Source: Saprospiraceae bacterium
GTDB taxonomy: Bacteria; Bacteroidota; Bacteroidia; Chitinophagales; Saprospiraceae
DNA: 53,340 bases
Reading direction: 5' to 3'
Assembly (NCBI GenBank): GCA_027488935.1
Contig: JAIYAP010000087.1
Coordinates: 1 to 53,340, forward strand
Shown here in pieces: positions 41,646-51,060 of the stretch. A program made the position numbers and the translations under genes. Every line of letters starts with the position of its first letter. Within the stretch, counting starts at the first letter, position 1. The notes under the pieces are model-generated. The model was not told where the DNA came from, ran no database searches, and saw only the letters and a program-made list of their open reading frames with translations.

Positions 41646-43781
41646 TTATGCTTCTACCAAATCCTGCGTTTTTGCGTATTCAGCGGCTAATTTAGCTTGT
41701 AAATCGCCCGGAACAGGGGCATAATCGGCAAAAGCGATCGTAAACTTGGCTTTCCCTTGTGTGAGTGCGCGCAAGGTCGACGAATACCGGTGCAGTTCTT
41801 TCAGCGGCACCCGCGCCCGGATCACCTGATAATGCCCATCGGCATCCATGCCCATGATGATGGCGCGGCGGGTTTGTAAATCACCCATCACGGCGCCCAT
41901 AAATTCGGCGTCTACCATCACTTCCAGGTCATAAATGGGTTCCAGAATTTGCGGTCCTGCTTTTAAAAATCCCGCGCGGAAGGCCATCATAGCGGCAATT
42001 TGGAACGCCATATCGTTCGAATCCACGTCGTGCATTTTACCGTCGTACACACTCACCCGTACATCGCGGCAATAGGAACCCGTAGACGGCCCTTCTTCCA
42101 TTTTCGACATAATGCCTTTTTTGATGGCATTGGTAAAACGCGCGTCAATCACGCCGCCCACAATGGCCCACACAAAGCTGAATTTTCCACCCCATTTGAG
42201 GTCTTCTACTTCAATATGTTTGGCATTTAAGCCTTGTGGTGCGGGCATACCTTCGTAATAAGGTTCGATGCGCATATGCACTTCAGCGAATTGACCCGCG
42301 CCACCTGATTGTTTTTTGTGGCGATAATCTTCGTTTACCATCCGCGTGATGGTTTCGCGGTAAGGAATACGCGGCTCAATAAACTCGATGTGTACGCCAA
42401 AATTTTGTTCAGCGCGCACTCGTACAATATCCAGGTGCAGTTCGCCCTGGCCTTGTATAATGGTTTGGCGCAATTCCACACTTTGCTCCACGATCAGCGT
42501 GGGGTCTTCTTCTTGGATGCTGTGTAGGGCATTGGCCATTTTTTCCACATCGGCCTTGCTGGGAGGGACTACTGCCATACGAATGCGCGGGGTTGGGAAA
42601 TGAATGCGTTCGATGCGAATATCCGAGCCTTTCGGATTGAGGGTCTGGTTGGTATGTGCGCCTTTGAGTTTTACGGTGCAGCCAATATCGCCGGCGCGTA
42701 ATTCCTGCACGGCATCGCGGTTTTTGCCTTCACTTTCGTACAATTGGGCAAAACGCTCCAACGAGCCTGTATCGGCGTTGGTCAGTTCGTCACCTGCCTT
42801 AAGTGTGCCAGAAAACACCTTAAAATACGACACGTTACCCACTTTGGGTTCGTTTACCGTTTTAAAAATAAACACACAAGGTCGTGCGCCAGGATCACAG
42901 GGTTTGGAACCACCGCCTTCAAGTGCTGCTGCGGGTCGTTCGGACGGTGCGGGGCAGATGTCGTGGATAAAGCCCATAATACGGCCAGAGCCCATGTCTT
43001 TCAATCCAGAAGCACAAAAAACGGGGTAATATTGGCGGTGTGCCAGGCCGATTGCCAGGCCTTTGGCCAATTCATCTTCGCTGAGATTACCTGCTTCAAA
43101 AAACTTTTCCATCAAGGCATCGTCGTTTTCGGCAGCCGCTTCTACCAAGGCCTGGTGCAGGGCGTTGGCACGGTCGAGGTGTTCGGCTGGAATGTCTTTT
43201 TTCTCCGGTTTGCCACCCTCGGCAGGGAAAACGTACATCACCATGCGCAGGGCATCTACAATGGCATTAAAGCCCGCGCCCTGATTGACTGGAAACTGGA
43301 AAGGCAGCACGCGGCTACCAAATCGGTTGACGGCTTGTTCCAGCGTATTTTCAAAATCGGCTTTTTCATGGTCGAGGTGGTTGACCACAAAAACGCAGGG
43401 AGTTTGAAATGTATCGATGTATTCCCAAATCAGTTCAGCCCCGACCTCCACGCCGCTGCGGGCATTGAGCAGCATAACAGCCGTATCGGCAACTTTTAAA
43501 GCCGTAACTACTTCTCCTGCAAAATCGTCGAGCCCGGGGGTATCGAGGATATTGATTTTAGTGTCTTTCCAGGAGCAGTGAAGAAGAGAGGCAAACAAAG
43601 AGTGGCCGCGCTGCTGTTCAAGGGCAGTGTAGTCGCTCTGGGTATTGCGGTCGCCGACAAAACCTCGTCGGTTGATCGCTTTTGCTTCGTAAAGCATGGT
43701 TTCGGCAAAAGTGGTTTTGCCGCTGCCGGAGTGTCCTACCAGGACGACATTCCGGAGTTTGCTGGTGTCGTAAGCTGCCAT
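41646..43781 (-). CDS. Elongation factor G-like translational GTPase (paralogue)
   Basis: A 711-residue protein with the EF-G order of domains. The G domain has GHSGSGKTT (P-loop), a switch I region (RGHSLFASLL), DTPGLDDFAGEV (G3), VNHLDHEKADF (G4) and CASGLK (G5). Domain II begins near VFIFKTVNEPKVG, domain III near GQGELHLDIVRVRAEQNFG, IV near YRHKKQSGGAGQFAEVHMRIEP, and V near LEPIYDLEVMVDAEFMG. Canonical EF-G has DTPGH with a catalytic His and NKxD; here these are DTPGL and NHLD, marking a divergent EF-G-like family common in Bacteroidota rather than main fusA. A role in ribosome recycling or a specialised translocation step is inference. No str-operon genes are adjacent. Confidence 0.88.
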   Translation of the reverse strand: MAAYDTSKLRNVVLVGHSGSGKTTFAETMLYEAKAINRRGFVGDRNTQSDYTALEQQRGHSLFASLLHCSWKDTKINILDTPGLDDFAGEVVTALKVADTAVMLLNARSGVEVGAELIWEYIDTFQTPCVFVVNHLDHEKADFENTLEQAVNRFGSRVLPFQFPVNQGAGFNAIVDALRMVMYVFPAEGGKPEKKDIPAEHLDRANALHQALVEAAAENDDALMEKFFEAGNLSEDELAKGLAIGLAHRQYYPVFCASGLKDMGSGRIMGFIHDICPAPSERPAAALEGGGSKPCDPGARPCVFIFKTVNEPKVGNVSYFKVFSGTLKAGDELTNADTGSLERFAQLYESEGKNRDAVQELRAGDIGCTVKLKGAHTNQTLNPKGSDIRIERIHFPTPRIRMAVVPPSKADVEKMANALHSIQEEDPTLIVEQSVELRQTIIQGQGELHLDIVRVRAEQNFGVHIEFIEPRIPYRETITRMVNEDYRHKKQSGGAGQFAEVHMRIEPYYEGMPAPQGLNAKHIEVEDLKWGGKFSFVWAIVGGVIDARFTNAIKKGIMSKMEEGPSTGSYCRDVRVSVYDGKMHDVDSNDMAFQIAAMMAFRAGFLKAGPQILEPIYDLEVMVDAEFMGAVMGDLQTRRAIIMGMDADGHYQVIRARVPLKELHRYSSTLRALTQGKAKFTIAFADYAPVPGDLQAKLAAEYAKTQDLVEA

Positions 43782-44279
43782 AGCGCAATGAACTGATTTA
43801 GGTGAAAAAATGGCCGGGTGGCGAAAGCGAAAACGCAGGAACTCGGGCGGGAGCGGGCCAGGAAGGCGCCAGGGGCCGCCGAAGTTGGCTGCTAAATTTT
43901 AGCAAGCGCAACCCGGCAAGGTTGTAAACGGGCAGTGTGCATAAAACAAATATTTATTTGGTGAAATGAACTGCTTCAGGCTGTTAAAGTAGGTATATCT
44001 AAGCATTCTACATTAATAAATCGTTAATTTTTTTTAACGATCCGGCTTCTTTATACGCAGTTCAAGTAGAAAAAAATATTTTTTAAAAAAGCAGCAGCGC
44101 TGGCAGCGTTTGGAAAGCGCCCTTCGTTATTCTATTACTTTTAATACAAAACCGAAACTTACGCACCTTTGTTATGACTGCTACGATTACCTACACCGTT
44201 GTGCTTGCTGCAATCTATCTGGGAAGAAAAGCATTTGCATTCAAGACACAACACGCTTAAACCAATTTTTTGACCAAAA
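43782..44279. other. 500-bp intergenic region without a confident gene
   Basis: It holds a palindrome TGCTAAAATTTAGCA (43888-43902, minus strand), a hairpin ATCGTTAA/TTAACGAT around 44022-44043, and a CACCTTTG element (44164-44171) like the candidate box of the tRNA-like RNA. A 28-codon frame (44174-44260) starts two bases after that element; I cannot say that it is expressed. Confidence 0.6.
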
Positions 44280-44313
44280 AAACCCCCGTACTTCAGGAGA
44301 AGCACGGGGGTTT
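44280..44313 (-). terminator. Rho-independent terminator of the S74-domain gene
   Basis: AAACCCCCGT pairs perfectly with ACGGGGGTTT, with CTTC/GAAG stacked inside and an AGGA or TCCT loop. On the minus strand it runs into seven T. It lies 26 bp after the stop at 44339. Confidence 0.92.
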
Positions 44314-44338
44314 GATGTTTAAGCCTAAATTAAAATCC

Positions 44339-46069
44339 CTATTTCCCAAGAACACTCATTTTGCGTTCCAGCACCTGCCGACCGCCCACTTGCAGGTCGT
44401 AGATGTATAAACCGCCACTTAAGGTACTGGCATCGATGGTGATTTGACCTTCCTGATCGCTCAAAGACCAGGATTGGATGGTGCGGCCCGCCAGGTCGTA
44501 CACGGTGATGCGTGCGCCGTTAGTGCCTGCTGGAACTGCATAAGCGATTACAGTATTGCCGCCTGTTGGATTTGGTGTGTTTTGATCCAGGCGGTACCCT
44601 TTCAAGTCGCCCGACTGCTGGCCTGCTTTAAGGTCGTTGATTTGGCTGCGGAGTTCGGCCAGTTCGTTGCGGAGTTCGGTTACGGTTTTGTCTTGTTCTT
44701 TGATGGCCTCGGTGAGTACGGGGATAAGCATGGTATAGTTAACGGCATAATAGCCATCGGAATTTAGCACGGCCGCTTCCGGAATGACTTGTTCCAGTTC
44801 TTGTGCGATAAAGCCGTATTGCAGTCCTCCGCCAAAATTGCGGTCCGGGAAAGCTTCCTGGTTAAAATGGTATTTTGTGCCTTGTATTTTGCGGACGAGT
44901 TCCAAACTGTTCGGGATCTTTTCGATGTCTTTTTTGAAGCGGCGATCGGAAGTTAAAAGGGCACCGGTTGAATTAATCAACCCGTTTACATCCAGCAGGA
45001 TTGTTTGTTTTCTACCAGGATCACAGCTGCCCGAAGTCGGCTGAATGGTGCCGATGCCGACACGCCCATTAGCCTGGAAAGTCATGACCGGCAGTTTGTT
45101 GCCGACTTTGAACGGGTCGGTATTTTGATTGTTGCGGAAGCTAATGAAGAACTTATCGCGTCGTTGGGCGGAGTCGATGGGGAATACATCACAATCCACA
45201 CTAAGGTTGTCGGAGGCGTCGAGGTCTTGCCAGGTCAGTTCGGCGTATTGGCGGTTGCCGAAGGCCAGCACATCGATGGTGTTGGAGTTGACGCCTCCTT
45301 GTGGGTTGTTCACGGTTTGGAGGTTGGCGGCTACGCCTTTAGGCGCCTGTAATACGCTTTGGAAGTCGGGAATTTGCGTGCGGAATCCCTCCACGGCGAT
45401 TTCGCTTTGGGCAAGGCTGACGTTGGCTTGTACCCCGATGGCCGATGCGGATGTAATGGTACTGCCACTGAAGAGCGGTTGGCGGCTGACAATGGCAATG
45501 GCTTTAAAGCGCACACTATCCGAGTTGGAAAGGGTTGAGTTGACCCAGAAGGTGCTTCGCGGCTCCTCGTTGATGCCCACAGCGCCGTTGGGGTTTGCAA
45601 TCAACAAATCCTTAGGCGTAAAGGAACTACCCGAAAATCCCCTGATTTTGAAGCGGTTGGTGTTGGTGGAAGCCGTACTGCCGAATCCTGCAATCAAATT
45701 GGTTTGCGTGCCTTCACTCAACAGGTTGAATACACCCGTACTGGTATTTTTAGCGATGGCAAGGCCGTATGCGGTACCGACGCCTGCTGTGCCGAGGCCC
45801 AGCCATTGATCGGTGGAGCCAAAGCCGCCATATTGACCGTTTACAAAATGACCTATGTTGCCACTTTGTACAACTAATCTGGCAACCGAGGAAGCGGGAT
45901 ACCCCGATGGGAGTGAAGAAAATGTAAAGCCAATACCTACCTGAGCGGAACGAATCATGTTTTGGGTAGTCCCAGTCACTGATCCACCAGTAAGCAATTC
46001 AAACTCCTGACCATACATTGACACGGACAGCCCAATGATAAGCGCAAAAGAGAAAGCAATTTGTTTCAT
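44339..46069 (-). CDS. Secreted protein with S74 intramolecular chaperone domain and T9SS tail
   Basis: A 576-residue protein. Signal peptide (IAFSFALIIGLSVSMYGQ), then ~350 residues of beta-rich, low-homology sequence that reads like a fibre (TKNTSTGVFNLLSEGTQTN, VGIGTIQPTSGS). Residues ~375-470 hold a peptidase S74 domain (LTSDRRFKKDIEKI, YGFIAQELEQVIPEA, YTMLIPVLTEAIKEQD), the self-cleaving trimerisation chaperone known from phage tail spikes. A coiled coil follows (VTELRNELAELRSQINDLK), then a type A T9SS tail (YRLDQNTPNPTGGNTVIAYAV). It is probably a trimeric surface fibre. If the S74 domain cleaves itself, the T9SS signal would be separated from the fibre, which is curious. Confidence 0.9.
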   Translation of the reverse strand: MKQIAFSFALIIGLSVSMYGQEFELLTGGSVTGTTQNMIRSAQVGIGFTFSSLPSGYPASSVARLVVQSGNIGHFVNGQYGGFGSTDQWLGLGTAGVGTAYGLAIAKNTSTGVFNLLSEGTQTNLIAGFGSTASTNTNRFKIRGFSGSSFTPKDLLIANPNGAVGINEEPRSTFWVNSTLSNSDSVRFKAIAIVSRQPLFSGSTITSASAIGVQANVSLAQSEIAVEGFRTQIPDFQSVLQAPKGVAANLQTVNNPQGGVNSNTIDVLAFGNRQYAELTWQDLDASDNLSVDCDVFPIDSAQRRDKFFISFRNNQNTDPFKVGNKLPVMTFQANGRVGIGTIQPTSGSCDPGRKQTILLDVNGLINSTGALLTSDRRFKKDIEKIPNSLELVRKIQGTKYHFNQEAFPDRNFGGGLQYGFIAQELEQVIPEAAVLNSDGYYAVNYTMLIPVLTEAIKEQDKTVTELRNELAELRSQINDLKAGQQSGDLKGYRLDQNTPNPTGGNTVIAYAVPAGTNGARITVYDLAGRTIQSWSLSDQEGQITIDASTLSGGLYIYDLQVGGRQVLERKMSVLGK

Positions 46070-46199
46070 AATTGAGATACTTTGTTTGATGAAAAATAAC
46101 GTGATGCATCACAATACAAAGGTCTGGGTTATGAAATGCGTTCAATCGGGTGTTTTCGGAAACAATCGGAAACAATCGGAAGTAACCGGAAATCAGTTC

Positions 46200-47564
46200 T
46201 CATTGACAAGTACACCAAGCATCCAATAAGGCAGTTGCGCTCACCACCAAGTTTCCAGATGGCGTACCAGGTGGAGGGCAAATTTGCACTGTACCGCTGT
46301 TGCCCGCAAAAGTTTGCGTTATGTTACCCGAGGCAGGATTGGTATAGGTCAGCGTAAATGGAGCAGTACCGGTGAAAGTTACGTTGAGTGTTTTACAAGT
46401 CCCCACGCACACGTTTGTATTCGACACCGAAAAAGCGACCGTTGGCTTTGGACGCCAAATCACCGTGGCATTGGCGTTGGAAAAATCAAGGCAAGGATCG
46501 GTCAAATCCACATTCCCATTCCCATTCAGATTATTACCCGCCATTGTGCCAAGGTAATACACAACGTTGGGCTGCATAATGGCAGGGTTGTAGACGATGT
46601 TTGGTGTGTTGCTGGTTGCTAAGATGCTCCCGGGCAAGTTGTTTGGGTCGGAATACAGGATATAACGCAACAGGTCGTTGTTGTCTAAGGTAGCGTTATT
46701 ATTGTAGGGTACTAAAGCGGGATCTGGAATACAAAGTGTTTCCGCTCCTCCTGTTACAGTTCCTGCGTTGGTGATGCACAGGCAAGGCTCAGCAGCGATA
46801 CCAGATGGTAAAGATGTAAGACCTTCAATATTATTGTAAGGAAAGGCCGTTAAATCACAAACCAGACTGAAACTATTACTGGGAATGTCATACAATGACA
46901 ACTGTTGGAAAGGAGAAACCGACGTTATATGGTATATTCCCTGTCCAGTACCGCTTACGATTGACGCTGTTCCTGATCCTGTGTTTAAGATCGTGTTTTG
47001 TACAATCGTCGATTGAGATGGATTAGTCACATCAATCTGTATCAGCACAAGTTGTCCACTTGTAAAATCAATACCATTGCCATACAGCACACCGTTCCAG
47101 TAGAACATTTCACCCACATTGATATTGGGTGGCCATGCGCCAACTAATGAAAAAGTATTATTTGAGGAATTAAAAGTATAAAGTCCATTATTTACATTTC
47201 CAGATAAGTAAACGGTGCCATTGGGGGCTACAATTGCACCTTCAAACCACTGTGTTGGAAAAGAAGCGATTGGGGTATTGTTGGGTGGATCAAACAGAAA
47301 TGTACCATCGCTCTGATTGATGCTCAATATATTTCCGTTCGGAAGTACAACGATATCTGTGCCCGTGATGCTGTATGGCGAAGGCGCACTTAAATTAGAT
47401 ATCGGGCACATCTCGCAGGTGGCAACATTAATTTTAAACAAGCGCACCTGGCCCGTGGCCGGGTCGAAAGCAGTGGCATATAGAATTTGAGCGCTTACCG
47501 TGTAGCAGTCCGCGAGCATAAATGCTAGGAGTATGCATAGAAAAGTATTTTTTTGGTATTTCAT
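46200..47564 (-). CDS. Exported beta-rich protein, apparently lacking its C-terminal part
   Basis: A 454-residue protein; ATG 47564 starts a signal peptide (FLCILLAFMLADCYTVSAQ). Residues ~25-270 look like a propeller of short repeats (ILYATAFDPATGQVRLFKIN, GTDIVVLPNGNILSI, GAIVAPNGTVYLSG, GLTSLPSGIAAEP). Next is a Cys-poor region (YNNNATLDNNDLLRYILYSD) found in large Saprospiraceae-type adhesins, and an Ig-like segment (PTVAFSVSNTNVCVGTCKTLNVTF). The protein then stops at LLDAWCTCQ without a T9SS or gliding-type tail, where related architectures would continue. It may be a deletion remnant or a short form. Its ATG lies 7 bp after the stop of a small HTH gene, so the two form a unit. Confidence 0.7.
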   Translation of the reverse strand: MKYQKNTFLCILLAFMLADCYTVSAQILYATAFDPATGQVRLFKINVATCEMCPISNLSAPSPYSITGTDIVVLPNGNILSINQSDGTFLFDPPNNTPIASFPTQWFEGAIVAPNGTVYLSGNVNNGLYTFNSSNNTFSLVGAWPPNINVGEMFYWNGVLYGNGIDFTSGQLVLIQIDVTNPSQSTIVQNTILNTGSGTASIVSGTGQGIYHITSVSPFQQLSLYDIPSNSFSLVCDLTAFPYNNIEGLTSLPSGIAAEPCLCITNAGTVTGGAETLCIPDPALVPYNNNATLDNNDLLRYILYSDPNNLPGSILATSNTPNIVYNPAIMQPNVVYYLGTMAGNNLNGNGNVDLTDPCLDFSNANATVIWRPKPTVAFSVSNTNVCVGTCKTLNVTFTGTAPFTLTYTNPASGNITQTFAGNSGTVQICPPPGTPSGNLVVSATALLDAWCTCQ

Positions 47565-47571
47565 AAGCGTG

Positions 47572-47796
47572 TTACAATTTATAAAGTGAACGGAGGGCGG
47601 CGATCTTGGCAAAGCCAAACTGGTGAATATATTGTTCCGGCCAGCCGTGTTTGTCAAAGATCATGATTTGGTACTTTGGGGTGAGCGGGACGCGGGGCGG
47701 TATGGAGAGGTCATCTGAACGGAGGTATTCGTAGAGCGTCCTGACATCAACGGTCAGGAGATCCGCCATTTCTTCGCGTGTCATGATTGGTTTCAT
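47572..47796 (-). CDS. Small helix-turn-helix protein, excisionase/MerR-like
   Basis: A 74-residue protein. MTREEMADLLTVDVRTLYEYLRSDDLSIPP fits the HTH_17/excisionase pattern: a first helix with an LTVDVRTLYEYL recognition helix, then a short wing (YQIMIFDKHGWPEQY). The basic content is low for a strong DNA binder, so it may only use the fold. It precedes the secreted protein gene by 7 bp; such coupling of an HTH gene to a surface protein suggests expression control of its partner, which is inference. The start could be at either of two Met codons (47796 or 47784). Confidence 0.6.
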   Translation of the reverse strand: MKPIMTREEMADLLTVDVRTLYEYLRSDDLSIPPRVPLTPKYQIMIFDKHGWPEQYIHQFGFAKIAALRSLYKL

Positions 47797-47836
47797 AAAT
47801 TAAAAGAGGGTAGTTTATTTTTGTATGGGTTGATTT

Positions 47837-47961
47837 ATACGCCGCCGCAATTGGTTTGTACAAATTATCTTTAACAATCCAATATTGCTATGGCGTATAC
47901 CACGCCGCCGCAATAGATTGGTACAAATTATCTTGAACAATCCAATATTGCTCTGGCGTAT
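47837..47961. repeat. Two tandem 62-nt hairpin elements
   Basis: Copies at 47837-47898 and 47900-47961 have a 63-bp period. Copy 1 is bounded by ATACGCC and GGCGTAT; copy 2 has a degenerate left end. Inside, GCAAT-TGG or GCAAT-AG-ATTGG pairs with CCAAT-ATTGC, so both fold although their sequences differ there. Confidence 0.85.
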
Positions 47962-48431
47962 AAACGCTCCTACGCACGTTCGCGTAGTAACAGATCGTAT
48001 TAAAACAAATAAAATAAACCCTGTGCGTATGCACAAGCCTAACTAAACTTAGTGAAAAAAGGACGGAATTAGGTCAACAAAAAATGGTGGCGAGCAAGCG
48101 CGCCCAGTAACGGAGTAAGTAATAGAAACGCATGATGGGGCAGTGGCAATGTGGTTTAGTGCGGCGGGAGTTACCTTACTTTACATTGCGGTATAAAATT
48201 AATGCAACTTAATTTAAATTGCAAGCAATACTTTTAATCTTTATTAAAAAAATATGGGGGGGGGATTGATAATCAATGGCTTATGAAATTAATTTACATA
48301 AAATTAATATTAATACAAACCATGGGTTAAAAATCCCAAAAAGTGAGGCGGTACGGATTGCATCGAAAATATGAACAATAAGTCCTTAAAGTACGATGAT
48401 TTTGAAGGCTTTTTGGATGTTCGTTTCTTTA
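47962..48431. other. 470-bp AT-rich gap with no gene seen
   Basis: It includes a run of nine G (48256-48264), several ATTAAT tracts and a 23-codon frame at 48371-48442 that looks accidental because its end falls in a hairpin. Nothing else is readable. Confidence 0.6.
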
Positions 48432-48466
48432 AGAGCCTGTAAAAATTTATATTTTTTACAGGCTCT
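48432..48466 (-). terminator. Hairpin after the ABC permease gene
   Basis: AGAGCCTGTAAAAA pairs with TTTTTTACAGGCTCT around a short AT loop. It lies 27 bp after the stop at 48493. The T-run is inside the stem rather than after it, so the terminator call is tentative. Confidence 0.5.
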
Positions 48467-48492
48467 AAGGATTTTTGCCGGATATTCCGCCG

Positions 48493-50928
48493 CTATTCAT
48501 TTTTCAAACTGTGTACCGGATTGGCCATCGCTGCTTTTACACTTTGAATACTGACGGTAAACAAAGCCACGCCCAATGCGATCAAACCAGCCAAGGCAAA
48601 CATCCACCACGCTAATTCGATGCGGGATTCAAATCCGCCTAACCAGCGTTGCATACAATACCAGCCAAGGGGCATCGCGATCAACACGGCCAGCAATACC
48701 AGGCGCAAAAAATCGCGCGCGAGCTGGCCGGTTATGCTCCAGAGGCTGGCACCCAGCACTTTGCGAATCCCGATTTCTTTGATCCGGTTGGCGGTGACCA
48801 ACGCCGCTAATCCAAACAGGCCCAGGCAGGCCAAAAACAAGCAGAGTCCACCTGCCAGGCTGACCACCGTACTCCAGCGTTGTTCGGTTTTATAAAAGGT
48901 GTTGAGTTCTTCGTCGAGAAATGCATAGCGAAACGGTATGGTAGGTTCAATGGCCGTCCAGGCTTCCGATAATTGCGCCAAATGGGGTTTGGTATCGCCC
49001 GCCTGCATGCGTACAAAAAAGTTGCTGCGCGGAAACGGACTGAACATTTGAAGCATCATCGGTTCAATCCCCTTGCGAAAGGAGCTGAAATGATAGTCTT
49101 TCACCACCCCGATGACCACCGGATTGCGGGCAGGATTTTCTGTATTGTATCCATCCAGCACCTGCCCTACGGCATTTTGAAGCGACCAGCCAAACAGCTG
49201 CATGGCTGTTTCGTTGATAATCACCGAGACCTGGGTATCCGCAACTACTTGTGCATCAAAATTACGTCCGGTCAGGATTTCCAGTTCCAGGGTCGGGATA
49301 TATTCCTGGTCAACGACATATTCGAAGATCTGAATCGGTTTTCCATAAAAATCAAAGCCTGAGGTCGACCAGCCTGCATTGGCGCCAAAACCAATTTCTA
49401 CCCCGCTGATATGCGTTATTTTAGGGGTGGCGCTCAGTTTTTCGCGAAATTGTTTCAAAGTGCTGGTCAAATCACGCACCCCAAATGCATTGACTACCAC
49501 CACGTTTTCTTTATTGAACCCGGGATGTTGTGTTTGTAAAAAATGTAACTGCCGCAACATGATCACCATACAAATTAACAATCCGGTGGAAAGCGCAAAC
49601 TGTCCGGTAAGCAAACTGCGGGTCAACCAATTTCCACCACCCAGGCGTAATTGATTGCGTATGGTTTTGATAGGGTCCAAACGGGCAAGCATAATCGACG
49701 GGTAAATACCCGCAATAAAGCCTACAAACACCATTAAAAGCGGCAAAAGCACAAACATTTCAGGAAACTGCGCAAAACTAAACACCAACTTTTTATCGGT
49801 CAATTGATTGAATAAGGGTAAAGCGGCGAGGGCAAGGATCCAGCCCAAAATCATCGACAAGCCACTCATCAACAGGGCTTCGCCCAAATATTGCAGGGCC
49901 AATTGCGATCGGCTTGCACCCAGCACTTTGGCAACCCCAATTTCGCGCGCCCGGTTGGCGGCCCGTCCAATCGCGAGGGTCGTAAAATTAATGCAGGCAA
50001 TCAGCAGGATGAGGCTGCCGATGCCCAGCAAAATGAGTGGGTATGCAGGATTGACCGTTGGCCCTTCTATCTGCACATCGGTGTGGATGGTCCGTAAAGG
50101 TTGTAATCCGTAACCAAAGGGCGATGCTGGTTTTGACCACCAGCCTTTTGTACGCGCATTGGGCTCCTCTTTGGGGTGGTATTGGTTGTAAAACTGAAAC
50201 AAACGTTGTGTATCGCTGCTCAAATGCGCCCCGGGAATCAATTCCACATAAGTTTCCATGGAGCAACGCGACCAGCGGTCGGCATCCTGCTTTCCGCGAT
50301 CCGACACCGCATATCGGGCAATGGGCAGCAATATCCCCAACCGGATGGAAGAATTGCTCGGCGGATCGGCAAGCACGCCAGATACGGTGTAGGGTTCAAA
50401 TTGATCGAGCACTTTCAGGCTAAGGGTACGTCCTACCGGATTGCGTTCGCCAAAAAATTTCAGGGCCAATTTTTCGGTCAAAACCACCTGAAACGGATCA
50501 TTCAGCGCCTGCAGTGGATCCCCAAAAAGCATCGGAAAAGAAAACATTTGCAGGAAAGCCGGATCGACAAATTGAGTAGATTCCTCAAAAATACCCTTGG
50601 GTGCCTGAATAAATACCCCCCAGCCACGTATTCTGGTAAAAGCCACCACCTCCGGCATATCGCGTTGCATGGCCGGACCAAGGGGCATGGGCAACCACGG
50701 GTCCTTATGCTCGGGCTCATTGCGAAATCCAGCGGCGGTATGGTTGTACACCCGAAATAAACGATCCGATTTGTCATGGAACCGATCAAAACTGAATTCG
50801 TCGACCACATGCAGCAGAAACAGCATGAAGCAGGCCAAACCCAAGGACAAGCCCAAAATATTGATGGCCGAAATCACCGGTTGTTTTTGCAGACCACGCA
50901 AGGCGCGTTTCAGGTAGTATTGGACCAT
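48493..50928 (-). CDS. MacB/FtsX-type ABC transporter permease
   Basis: An 811-residue inner-membrane protein with two MacB-PCD/FtsX halves. Each half has one helix (first: PVISAINILGLSLGLACFMLF), a large periplasmic domain, then three helices (first half from LILLGIGSLILLIACINFTTLAIGRAANRAREIGVAKVLGASR; second from VVSLAGGLCLFLACLGLFGLAALVTANRIKEIGIRKVLGAS). The REIGVRKVLGA-type loops mark where the ATPase docks. No ATP-binding subunit is adjacent. Such lone, duplicated permeases are abundant in Bacteroidota and are thought to handle peptides or lipoproteins; the substrate here is unknown. Confidence 0.93.
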   Translation of the reverse strand: MVQYYLKRALRGLQKQPVISAINILGLSLGLACFMLFLLHVVDEFSFDRFHDKSDRLFRVYNHTAAGFRNEPEHKDPWLPMPLGPAMQRDMPEVVAFTRIRGWGVFIQAPKGIFEESTQFVDPAFLQMFSFPMLFGDPLQALNDPFQVVLTEKLALKFFGERNPVGRTLSLKVLDQFEPYTVSGVLADPPSNSSIRLGILLPIARYAVSDRGKQDADRWSRCSMETYVELIPGAHLSSDTQRLFQFYNQYHPKEEPNARTKGWWSKPASPFGYGLQPLRTIHTDVQIEGPTVNPAYPLILLGIGSLILLIACINFTTLAIGRAANRAREIGVAKVLGASRSQLALQYLGEALLMSGLSMILGWILALAALPLFNQLTDKKLVFSFAQFPEMFVLLPLLMVFVGFIAGIYPSIMLARLDPIKTIRNQLRLGGGNWLTRSLLTGQFALSTGLLICMVIMLRQLHFLQTQHPGFNKENVVVVNAFGVRDLTSTLKQFREKLSATPKITHISGVEIGFGANAGWSTSGFDFYGKPIQIFEYVVDQEYIPTLELEILTGRNFDAQVVADTQVSVIINETAMQLFGWSLQNAVGQVLDGYNTENPARNPVVIGVVKDYHFSSFRKGIEPMMLQMFSPFPRSNFFVRMQAGDTKPHLAQLSEAWTAIEPTIPFRYAFLDEELNTFYKTEQRWSTVVSLAGGLCLFLACLGLFGLAALVTANRIKEIGIRKVLGASLWSITGQLARDFLRLVLLAVLIAMPLGWYCMQRWLGGFESRIELAWWMFALAGLIALGVALFTVSIQSVKAAMANPVHSLKNE

Positions 50929-51060
50929 GGTAAAAATTTATAAATTAAAACGGGTATACAGGATGGGGCATACATTATGCCAACAAAATAACTATTTGAT
51001 AATCAATATTTTAAAATAAAAAATGTGCGCGTTTTTGTCCGAAAACGAACAATTTAGTGT

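Noticed and set aside
47815-48036. A 73-codon minus-strand frame
   Set aside because: It consists of the two 62-nt hairpin elements; the 63-bp period keeps the frame open by chance.
48256-48264. Run of nine G as a phase-variation switch
   Set aside because: It is far from any start codon or promoter box that it could affect.
48371-48442. A 23-codon frame starting MNNKSLKYDDFEG
   Set aside because: Too short, no context, and its stop lies within the hairpin after the permease gene.
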